From: Thozetella sp. PMI_491
Lineage: Eukaryota; Ascomycota; Sordariomycetes; Chaetosphaeriales; Chaetosphaeriaceae
Direction: 5' to 3'
Assembly (NCBI GenBank): GCA_021432635.1
Contig: MU270015.1
Coordinates: 1,411,762-1,475,761, forward strand
Length of the DNA stretch: 64,000 nt
In this document: positions 34,693 to 43,701 of the stretch, piece after piece
How the letters are laid out: each line of letters opens with the position of its first letter
How positions within the stretch are numbered: the first letter of the stretch is position 1
Position numbers and translations under genes: made by a program
Notes under the pieces: generated by a model
Databases searched by the model: none
Seen by the model: only the letters and a program-made list of their open reading frames with translations
Told to the model about the DNA's origin: nothing

Positions 34693-36697
34693 ATGAAGAT
34701 GTCGGCCCAGGCTCGGCAGAAGCAGCCGAACCGCTCCCACCTGCAGACAGCATGTCTCCCCTGCAGAAAACGAAAATCGCGCTGTAGGATCGATGAATCA
34801 AATAAGCTACCGTGTCTTACGTGCCAATTTCACGGGAATTCATGCCAATTCTCGCCACCTTCGGAGGAGCCAGTAGCGGGGAGAGCCCGTCGGAAGGTCA
34901 CTTCGAGGTTGAAGCAAGTCTCCGCGGCCCCTTCCTTGGCAGAGCTCGGTGCACGATCCACCACGGGTGTGCTGCAAGACAGCCCTGCCGAGACTAGCTG
35001 CCCTCCAGAGACTCCCTTCTTAGATTCTGCCCCCCTAAGGGCTGACGGAAGCGATGGCTCTCATGTTATCGGGCCGGTGGCTGGTCCCGACACGCAGCTG
35101 ATCGCACATTACTTGATGGGCGAGCTGGAATTCACGAGGCGTGACAGGTTCATCGTCGCGACCACTGGACAGTCGCTGGGGGGGGCTCGGCCCATCATGT
35201 TCAACACGGTTCGAAGACAACCCCTCGGCTACTCTGCCGGCCAGAGCATCGCGTCTAGAAACTGCCAAGTCGTCGAAAAACTCATAGAACCATTTTGCAA
35301 TGAGTTAATAGACATGTGGGCGCTTCTCCATATTCTCTGTAACCCGCACTAACCGACCTAGCTACTTCCGCAAAGTACACATCTGTTTCCCCCTAGTCGA
35401 CGAACTTCTGTTTAGACAGCAGTACAGCGATAAAAGAGATATGCTATCTCCTGCAATTTTAACATCGTTATACGCCCAGGGCGTCATATTCTGGAGGTTC
35501 TCAGTACTCTCGGCGCACCACCGTCCAGATCTCAGGTTTGTATGGAACCAGGCTAACGAGGCCTTGTATTCCGAGTTACAGCTATCTCCAGGGTTATCCA
35601 CAATTGTTACTGTGCTCTTGAACATCTCGGGGCGGCCGTTGACATCAATGCTCGGCAATGGGGTGCTTCTCGGCTCCGCAATATCCCTCGCACAGTCCCT
35701 GGGGCTAAATCACAACTGTGAAAGCTGGGATATTTCGTTGGCGGAGAAACGCCTGAGGAAGAAGATTTGGTGGGCTATTATGATCTATGATACATGGTGA
35801 GGAACATTGATGAAATTGAAGGTGCATGTATGACTGACGATGGGCAGGTCTAGCGCTACCTATGGTACTCCGCCGCACTTGAGAGCAAACCAGCACGACG
35901 TCTCACCTCCCACCCTGGCCGACATATCTGCGCCGGATCAATCCGTTGATGACAACAACGCGGCATTCATATACATTGGACTCATTGGTCTCACTAAGAT
36001 TCTAGCTACGCTTTTGAATCACGTGTTTGACATGCCTAACAACGCCCGCCGAGGTGGCTGCCAAGTAAGCCTGGAGATTGAGAGGCAACTTGCTCAGTGG
36101 GAAGACTCTTTGCCGCACCAGTTGAGACGGCTAATTGTCCGCGGTACCGATATGCTGGTTCCCGGATCGGCCAACTTGAGGCTCTCCTACCTCTTTGTTC
36201 GGTTCCTTGCTCGCAAACCCGGGATAGACAGCGAGATGCAGAATGGGAATGTAGCCACTCTCGGGCATCGGTATCTCTATGCCCGGCGGGCTGCAGAAGA
36301 TATTGTTCTTATGATTCAAGAACTGGACGATATGGCCCTCTCAGACTTTTGGCTGTCATTCAATGCATTTGCTTTGTCCAGCACGGTTGCGTTTCTACTG
36401 AGGACTGCATTGGAGGCAGAGTGCTACCAGACCGGGAGCATGCAAAGCATATCTCTCAAGCTTGCTCAAGATATGATTGCAGCGTTACAGTCCCACCGGA
36501 AACGAATGGGCTGGGATCTTGCTAATATTTGCCTTGCTCAATACTCCGATGTAGTGGAGAGGCTCGCGGTGTCTCTGTCCCCTCTACAGGCAGCCTCTGA
36601 GCTTCAACAACTCTTGACTTCTAATATCCCGGATGTGGACGAGCTCTTCCCAAATCTTTGGGAAATGTTTAGCAGCTCTTATGATCCGGAATCTTAG
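34693..36697 (+). CDS. Zn2Cys6 transcription factor with fungal-specific TF domain
   Basis: Three exons: 34693..35315, 35362..35796, 35848..36697; 635 residues. The zinc cluster ACLPCRKRKSRCRIDESNKLPC LTC...C starts near residue 18. Its loop between Cys3 and Cys4 is longer than the common five residues but within the family range. The fungal TF domain follows: YFRKVHICFPLVDE (rebuilt across intron 1), then ISLAQSLGLNHNCESW, RLRKKIWWAIMIYDTW and, across intron 2, WSSATYGTPPHL. It lies in tandem 583 bases upstream of the dialkylglycine-decarboxylase-like gene and is the natural candidate for its regulator. The start is the only ATG shortly before the cluster. Confidence 0.9.
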
Positions 36698-37280
36698 CAA
36701 CGGGACTCATGGTGTAGTGCAAGGAATATTATGGTCTGTCCTTCTGCACCTCAATACCGAGGCCAAGGCATCATGTAGCCAATAGGCATTAACACGTACC
36801 TACGAACCAACTAGCACATGTGAGATTTTATGAGAATATCGGCTCTTTTCATTCATCAGTACTTGGCCTCCTTTGTACGTTTGATATGATAACTGGTTAG
36901 TATGCTTATTCTCCATGGTATTGCATGCACGTACAATAGAGACGCCCTGCTGGGTTATATCCATGCCAGTCAGCACACCCTCCGAGGCCCTCGGGTTTGA
37001 ACATATAGGTGCCGTGCGACTAGCGGCTGCCTTGGCTCCACAGTGTCACTTCCGCGGGAACTAAGACATGTGGGGATGGGGACATGTTATCTAGAGGGAA
37101 GCCTAGCGACAAGGGCAATGCCGGAACGAATGAACGGTAGAAAGAAGAAAAAAAGGAGAAAGCTATAAAGGCGAGCATTTCCTTGGGTCGATTGATACCA
37201 CCCATATGTTGTTGCCACAAGTTATCGCACATGTCATTGAACCCTTCACATCTTTACCCGTCTAGCCGCACTTTGTCATC
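36698..37280. promoter_or_regulatory. Promoter region of the decarboxylase-like gene
   Basis: Non-coding 583 bases between tandem genes; no credible frame. Specific operator sites were not identified. Confidence 0.45.
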
Positions 37281-38606
37281 ATGTCTGCGGACAATAACGC
37301 CCTCTTCTGGTCCAAAGCGGACAGATACTTGATGAAAACGGGCGTTCCGTTTTCGCCTGCCATTATTACTCGAGCCAAGGGCACCATACTCTATGACACC
37401 ACCGGGCGGCAGATACTCGACTTCACTTCAGGTCAGATGAGCTCCCTTCTCGGACATTCGCATCCGGAAATTGTCCAAGTCGTGCAAAGTAACATAGCCG
37501 AGCTCGACCACCTACTCAGCAATATGATCACAGACCCAGTGGTTGCCTTAGCTGAGCGGCTTGCCCGTTTCCTGCCAAAGCCACTGGAAAAGTCCTTCTT
37601 CCTAAACACTGGTTCTGAATCCACAGAAGCGGCGATCAAGATGGCCAAATGCTATACTGGAAAGTTTGAAATTGTGGCCTTCTCGGCCAGCTACCACGGC
37701 TTGACTCAAGGCTCCGGCTCCGCCACATACTCAGCGGGCCGCAAGAACGGTGGTCCTGCAATGCCTGGGCAATTAGCTTTCCCGGCGCCATATACCTACC
37801 GCTCTCCTTTCCGCAAACCGGACGGTTCATATGACTGGGAGGCTGAGATGGCATTTGGGTGGTCGATGGTGGACCGCCAGAGCGTCGGGTCGCTAGCGGC
37901 TTTCATTATGGAGCCTATCCTCTCGACAGGGGGCATTCTCGTACCTCCAAAGGGATACCTCAAGCGAATGAGCGAGGAGTGTAAGAAGCGCGGCATGCTG
38001 CTAATCATGGACGAGGCACAGACTGGTGTAGGCCGCACTGGTCGGATGTTTGCATTCGAGGAAGAGGACCTTGTGCCCGATATCTTGGCATTGTCCAAAA
38101 CCCTGGGTTGTGGCCTGCCTTTGGCCTCAGTTAGCACCACTCCTGAGATTGAGCGCGGGTGTAGCGAGGCGGGCTTCTTATGGCTGACTACGCATTTGAA
38201 CGATCCCCTAACCGCCGCGGTCGGAGACAAGGTCCTTGAGATTGTCGAAAGAGATAACATATGTCAGCGGGCGGTCGAGCGTGGTGCTCAGCTGCGATCC
38301 GGTCTCCTGGAACTGCAGAACAAGTACTGGTGTATTGGCGACGTGCGCGGCCGCGGTTTGTTTCAAGCAATCGAGATTGTTGACGATCCCGACACGAAAG
38401 CACCCGGACTGGATCTAGGCCAAATGGTGTCCAATCGCGCCCTTGAACTCGGTCTATCGTGCAATGTGGTCAATCTTCCAGGCATGGGCGGCGTGTTTCG
38501 TCTGGCGCCCCCCGTGACTGTGTCCGCCGAAGAGATTGACGCAGGCCTCCAGATCTTGAACAAAGCCTTTGAGACTGTACTTGCAGAGGATGAAGGAACT
38601 GTATAA
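37281..38606 (+). CDS. PLP-dependent class III aminotransferase, 2,2-dialkylglycine decarboxylase-like
   Basis: Single-exon gene, 441 residues. Its closest family by motif and length is bacterial dialkylglycine decarboxylase (DgdA), which decarboxylates 2-aminoisobutyrate or isovaline and then transaminates pyruvate. Shared landmarks are DFTSGQMSSLLGHSHPEI with Gln52, SATYSAGRK, EPILSTGGI with Ser215, LIMDEAQTGVGRTGRMFA, PLP lysine Lys273 in LALSKTLGCGLPLA, GDVRGRG and the C-terminal LPGMGGVFRLAPP with Arg407. Numbering runs parallel to DgdA with one extra residue before the lysine. Pocket positions differ: the SWHGM segment of DgdA is SYHGL here (Tyr138, Leu141), and the segment before TTH has Leu302 instead of Tyr. 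The substrate may therefore differ. No targeting signal is seen. Confidence 0.88.
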   Translation: MSADNNALFWSKADRYLMKTGVPFSPAIITRAKGTILYDTTGRQILDFTSGQMSSLLGHSHPEIVQVVQSNIAELDHLLSNMITDPVVALAERLARFLPKPLEKSFFLNTGSESTEAAIKMAKCYTGKFEIVAFSASYHGLTQGSGSATYSAGRKNGGPAMPGQLAFPAPYTYRSPFRKPDGSYDWEAEMAFGWSMVDRQSVGSLAAFIMEPILSTGGILVPPKGYLKRMSEECKKRGMLLIMDEAQTGVGRTGRMFAFEEEDLVPDILALSKTLGCGLPLASVSTTPEIERGCSEAGFLWLTTHLNDPLTAAVGDKVLEIVERDNICQRAVERGAQLRSGLLELQNKYWCIGDVRGRGLFQAIEIVDDPDTKAPGLDLGQMVSNRALELGLSCNVVNLPGMGGVFRLAPPVTVSAEEIDAGLQILNKAFETVLAEDEGTV

Positions 38607-38755
38607 GGCGGATAGATAATACGTCTTATATCGGACACATTAGCTGTTTGTTTGGATCCTCGCATTAATACATTGTCAAAGCTTGAGGCGGCTCAGGGCA
38701 ACGGCGCATTAACACTTTATTCCTTGCATGGGCATCCGAAGTTGCTCAGTACGAT

Positions 38756-38992
38756 ATGGGTAGGACATCCACCACTTTGACTCTGTACGCATCCACAGGG
38801 CTCATCTGTGCTCGCACGATATACCGTGTCGCTAAGTACTTTCCCATGGTATCAAATCAATATGCTTTGACCCCGAGTGTTTCTGATAACAACCTTCCGG
38901 CCACTGTGAGATACGAGTGGTTCTTCTACGTATTAGGAGCGTCTTTCATGCTTCTCGACCGCGCTCTCTTTAATATTGTGCATCCGCGCTAG
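38756..38992 (+). pseudogene. Orphan 3' fragment of an RTA1-like membrane protein gene
   Basis: A 78-codon frame reads LTLYASTGLICARTIYRVAKY, then VRYEWFFYVLGASFMLLDRALFNIVHP. This matches the last two helices of RTA1-type lipid-translocating exporters (Y.as.lI..RsifRv.E, .hEwffYvfDa..M....lFn..HP). The preceding five helices are absent: upstream lies the 3' flank of the decarboxylase-like gene. The conserved acidic residue of RvvE is changed. It is therefore a truncated remnant rather than a gene, unless it is a short exon of something unrecognised. Confidence 0.6.
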
Positions 38993-39282
38993 TTTTCGCC
39001 CGCGCGAAACAAGACGTAGCTCACACGCGACGGAGTTACAGAAGCGGAGGGACAAGGATGGATGAACGAACGGCCACTAATTGTGGTACTATGTGACCCA
39101 CTCAATATTTTCGGTTAGATGCTTCCACAGAAGAAGTTATGGGGAAATAATGATGCTGAGAATCTACGTGCCGCGCGAGCAGGACAGGAGACTCCCAGGA
39201 CTAGCTCATATATTTAAAAGGGTGTGAAGGTCGTTTTCTGTCTAGACCGCAGGGGTACAGCAGTACGTGCTAAAAACCAATC

Positions 39283-41585
39283 TTAGTCTACAATTCCTGG
39301 TGGGCCGCGACCGTTCATCTCCTCGAATAGGTTCGCAATTTCCTCGAAGCCGTAATCCAGGAACTCGATTCCGGGGATATCTTCAGCTGCAGCTGACTAT
39401 TATCAAAGTTAGCACTCGTCTGCAACTATGATGCATCCGCCCGCATATACCTCAAATATGTCAAGTTGTATTCCTGCTTGGTGCGGCGTTTCAGGCGCTG
39501 GCGTAAGGACAGACAGCGCGCTTTGGGGGAACGATGCAGTGACTCCGTTACTGCCATCGCGACGAGTGATTTCGACGAGATAACGGTTGACGAGATATGT
39601 GCATTTTCGAGCTACTAAAGACTCCTCCATAGCATCTAGTATCTGTATTGCCATCCGGATATACTTGACAGAGGAAAGAGCTGCGTTGTTGTTGCGACGG
39701 ATTATGTACAGCAAGAGAACCGATACCGCCGTCATAGTGTAGGTGGTATTGTACCACCTGCAGCACGAGATGAGTAAGTCGACGTGTGGGAGCAAGAAAG
39801 TGCACGGGAAAAGAGTACGTACCAAGTTCTAAAGTATGTGTGGACCTTAAACACGTCATACATGACTTCAATAGTTCTTTGGGCAGATTGTATACACTTG
39901 TCGGCGGCTTCGATAAGGATAGGGTCGTCACTCTCGACCGAATCTCGCATAAGGAATGATAGAAATGGGCGGAAGAGCAGCATCTTGACGTTTTGGTAGC
40001 CTTTGGTGTACAATCGTTATTATGCAATCAATTCATATAAGTCAGCATTGCGAATAAAGACGTACGTATTTCTAACACAAGGCGCTGACGCTGGCACCAT
40101 TTCGGGGTCTTGAGGGGGGTGAACGGCTGATCCTTGCCCTCGTCTGGCCGCAGGTGGGGAGGCAGCCCAAGAAACCAGGCATCGATGTCTTTGTCAACGA
40201 GAAGTGCGGCCGATAGTTTTTCTTTGATGGACGCCGTAGAGTGATATATACCAACAGAAACCCTGCGGATGACGTGGCTAAACTGTACCATGCATGGGAT
40301 GATGTCGGATGCCGAGTTATCCAGTTTTGGTAACGTTCGATTATGGTACTGATCCATCCCAAGCGTGTCAGGGCGTCCTAGCGCGAAGCTCATCTCGATC
40401 TCGAGCGAGAACAACCCCCACCAGGTAAGCGACATGGCCTGGCCCGACCACGGCGCCTTTGGGTTGGAGACTTCGCGGTTAAATCCAGCTGACAGACAAG
40501 TCCGTATCGCTTGTCCTAGGTACATGTAGGCGAGATGGGGATTCAGCTCGTTTTGACAGACCTTGGCCATGAGGTAAAGGCAATGAACGGTATCGAGTTC
40601 GCTGGAAAAGCATTGCTCGTTTAGGCATGCTACCGCCTCACTGAACAGCTTTCTACTCCATTGGAAACGCGTCAAGCCATCTAGCGGGCCCTCTTCCCAG
40701 GATCGTGTCAAGGCGCCTAGAGACAGCAAGGCGAAGTAGAGAGCCATGAAGCTGGTGCTAGGCAGAGACGCGGCACCAGAAGAACCCATCCATAGTCGCG
40801 CGGCCCTGGCCATGAACTGCTCTTTCTCGATAATGGGGTGGATGAAGTGGATGCCGGAAAAATACGCATCGATAAACACATGGGCTCGGGAGAAGTAAAA
40901 GTCGCGGCCCAGCTCGTCCGCACCCGAGGCGTATCTCTGCTGGACCGGCGGGGGGAAGGCGGAGTTGTGGAGCCGAGAGACAAGAGAAGCGCTATCTTCG
41001 GGGGGGATTTGTGACACATTGCGCTGAAAACGCAGTTCAAGGTTTCCGAGGAAGGCGACAGAAGACGTGCTTCCGTGGAATTCGATGCCATTGGTGTGTT
41101 GGTTTACGTCAGTGATTTCGCTATCGTCCGGCGAACCCAGTCGGGAGCCGGGCACATTCGGGAGTGTGCTTTCTGGGCTCTGCCCTGATGCCGAGCCGCC
41201 TCTCTCTGCGAGTTTGTCCTCCAGTTCGCGTATCTGCCGCAGTAGCTGCGGAACATGGCGGTCATCCTCATGGACCCTTGGGGAGTCGCGGCCATATTGA
41301 CATTGTACATTGTGTCCTGCGCATAATTTAGTCAACGTCAGCGGACCCAAAGGAAAAATGCCGAAAAACGCAGCCGAACTTACTCTTGCAATGCAGACAA
41401 GGGTACAACTCGTTGCAGCGGTATTTCTTGAGTCTGCATCTGTTGCAGGCTTGCATAGCTCGCGGTCGCTTTCGTTTGCCTCTAGCCCCTGGGCGGCCGT
41501 CGCCGGGGACGATGGCGGTGGGGCCGATCGGGCTTTCCGAGGTGCTCATAGCCCTATGCAGCTCGATGGCACCTCGATCTGTCAT
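39283..41585 (-). CDS. Zn2Cys6 transcription factor of the glycoside-use module
   Basis: Five exons: 41384..41585, 40066..41316, 39823..40000, 39451..39757, 39283..39396 (complement); 683 residues. The zinc cluster ACNRCRLKKYRCNELYPC LHCKRHNVQC is completed across intron 1. A predicted dimerisation helix (LLRQIRELEDKLAER) follows, then the fungal TF domain with FIDAYFSGIHFIHPIIEKEQF and LGQAIRTCLSAGFNREV. Each later junction restores sense: LEI joined to RYQNVKMLLF, HTYFRT joined to WWYNTTYT, and LDIFE joined to SAAAEDIPGIEFLDYGF. It is divergent from the sugar porter, with the GH3 gene beyond, so it is very likely the inducer-responsive activator of both. A second ATG 36 bases downstream could also serve as the start. 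Confidence 0.92.
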
Positions 41586-42093
41586 CCGAGATTTTTCTAG
41601 ATCGCTATGGGGAATTACGAAGCGAGGGCGGCGCGGTATGTAGTCGGAAGAAAAGTTCGGATATCCCAAGTTCACATGAGACCCCCTAGAAATGGGGTAA
41701 AGTGGACAATGCCAGACAGACAATGCAACGACCAGCTTCCCCGCTATCCATGGTCCACTCCGCCCCCAAACAGTATACTATACTTCTGCCAAACTGGACA
41801 TTGGAGTGGCAAATAATGCGGGGAGCAGTCGAAATCCGGGGCCCCGCGACCTCCAACATCGAACGCGTTTGGAGGAAAGTGGACATTTTGGTCCACCCTG
41901 CCTCGGGTATCCCGAGCACCGCTGAGAGAGCGGTAAAAACTTGGATCATATAATTCCAAACAATGCTGCTCGGAGCCTCGAGCACGTCGAAATCGGCATC
42001 ACCAACTTCCGATTGACTCCGCCTTCGCCCATCTTGTGCACCGAACCCCGAACCGATCCAACCACCCACCCATCGAAGTGACCACTCGTCGAC
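41586..42093. promoter_or_regulatory. Bidirectional promoter between C6 regulator and sugar porter
   Basis: 508 bases between divergent starts. Short frames here are not credible genes. Paired CGG triplets, the usual C6 half-sites, were not mapped systematically. Confidence 0.5.
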
Positions 42094-43635
42094 ATGGACG
42101 CCGCCGAGGATAGCAAAGCCTCGGTCCTGCACAGAGAGCAGGCTCTCGTGCAGCAGGAACAGCACATGAGCGCATGGGAATGCATGAAGCAGAATCCCAA
42201 GGTTGTGCTTTGCACGCTCTATGCCAACATTGGATCCATCATGATTGGCTACGACAATCTCAGTCTCGCCGTCTGCCTCGCGATGCCGGCATTTCAAATG
42301 ACCATGGCGCAAGAGGTCAACGGCGAGATGACCATACCGGCGTACTGGCAGTCAGCCTGGAACGCCATGTACAACGTTATGTGTATGTTTGGTTCCTTCG
42401 CCGCCGGTTACATCCAGGATTGGTTCGGCCGGCGCGTAACCTTCCTCCTCACCGCTGTGTTCGCTGCCGCCGGCATCGCCCTCAACTATACCGCCGTGGA
42501 TTCAGCACATTTCTTAGGTGGCAAGATCGTCACAGGCTTCTCTATCGGCCTCGCCTTGACTGCTGGCCAGACATACGTGTCCGAGATAGCGCCGCTGCCG
42601 ATGCGCGGCATCGCCCTCACGTTCAACACTATCTTGATGAATCTCGGTATGCTCATCGCCGTGTCCTCTACCTACAGCCGCGTCGATATCATGGACCAGT
42701 CCGCCTTCCGTGTCCTCTTCGCCGCCGCTTGGGTGTTTCCCGCCTTGTTTCTCGTGGGGTTGCCCTTCATCCCTGAGTCGCCCTACTGGCTGGTCATGAA
42801 GAACCGACACGACGAGGCCAAGAAGGCACTCCGGCGCTTGCATAGCTCGCGAGAAGACTTGGACTCGCGGTTCATGCAGATTGTCGCCGTAGAGGAGCAC
42901 GAGCGAAGCCTCCGCCAGGACGCCGCCGACACGAGCTACCTAGACTGCTTCCGTGGTACCAACTGGCGCCGGACGCGCATCATATTGATATGCAACTACA
43001 TGCCGCAGGTGGTCGGTGCCGTGCTGTCAGCTAACGCTCCTTACTTTCTGAACCAAACCGGCATGGCATCAGCGACGGTCATCATGTTGGTGCAGATCGG
43101 CATCAGCCTCGGGGTAGCCAGTTCCGTGCTGAATATCTTATTCATGATGCGCTTCAACCACCGTGCGTTAATGTTCGGAGGCGTAGGTGTTTGCACCCTG
43201 ATGTACTTGATCATGGGAATAGCAGGCTGCTTCCCCCGCACTACCACTACGCTGCTTGTCATCGGAATCGTCTTGCAAATCACACCCCTCTCCTACGGCC
43301 CCGCCGTGGGACCTTCCAACGCTGTGGCAGGCGAAGTGTCGGCCGTTCGCCTCCGGTCCAAGTCTCTGGGTGTCGGCATCTGCTTCCAGTACATTGCCAG
43401 CACTGTCTGGAACATCGTCATGCCGTATCTATTTAACTCGACTGAGGCGAACCTGGGAGGGAATATTGGATGGATTTTCTTTGGGCAAGGTCTTCTTATG
43501 TTAGTGGTTATGTTCTACGACGTGCCAGGTACTAAGGGAAGGACATTCGAAGAGTTAGACACCATGTTTGAGCACAAGCTCCCGGCCCGCGCCTTCGAGG
43601 GCTGGGAATCTAGTCACAGGGTGCCAGCAGCTTGA
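42094..43635 (+). CDS. MFS sugar transporter (sugar porter family, alpha/beta-glucoside or hexose permease type)
   Basis: Single-exon gene, 513 residues, twelve predicted helices. Sugar-porter signatures are present: YIQDWFGRRVTFLLTAVF after helix 2, GKIVTGFSIGLALTAGQTYVSEIAPLPMRG in helices 4-5, PESPYWLVMKNRHDEAKKAL before the central loop, and the C-terminal DVPGTKGRTFEELDTMFEHKLPAR. The N-terminal tail is short and cytoplasmic. Disaccharide and glucoside permeases of the maltose-permease type share this pattern, and the adjacent intracellular beta-glucosidase favours a glucoside substrate. It is convergent with the GH3 gene (66 bases apart) and divergent from the regulator. Confidence 0.93.
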   Translation: MDAAEDSKASVLHREQALVQQEQHMSAWECMKQNPKVVLCTLYANIGSIMIGYDNLSLAVCLAMPAFQMTMAQEVNGEMTIPAYWQSAWNAMYNVMCMFGSFAAGYIQDWFGRRVTFLLTAVFAAAGIALNYTAVDSAHFLGGKIVTGFSIGLALTAGQTYVSEIAPLPMRGIALTFNTILMNLGMLIAVSSTYSRVDIMDQSAFRVLFAAAWVFPALFLVGLPFIPESPYWLVMKNRHDEAKKALRRLHSSREDLDSRFMQIVAVEEHERSLRQDAADTSYLDCFRGTNWRRTRIILICNYMPQVVGAVLSANAPYFLNQTGMASATVIMLVQIGISLGVASSVLNILFMMRFNHRALMFGGVGVCTLMYLIMGIAGCFPRTTTTLLVIGIVLQITPLSYGPAVGPSNAVAGEVSAVRLRSKSLGVGICFQYIASTVWNIVMPYLFNSTEANLGGNIGWIFFGQGLLMLVVMFYDVPGTKGRTFEELDTMFEHKLPARAFEGWESSHRVPAA

Positions 43636-43701
43636 GTCAAGTTTCACGCCCTTTTATTTTAATTTTTTTTTCTGAAAAGACTATAAGGAGCGAAATCTGT
43701 A

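Noticed and set aside
24137-38606. One joint pathway of amidase, hydrolase and decarboxylase-like enzyme for peptaibol breakdown
   Set aside because: The genes are 8-12 kb apart, with unrelated genes (HET, orphan TM) and separate regulators between them; no shared signal was seen.
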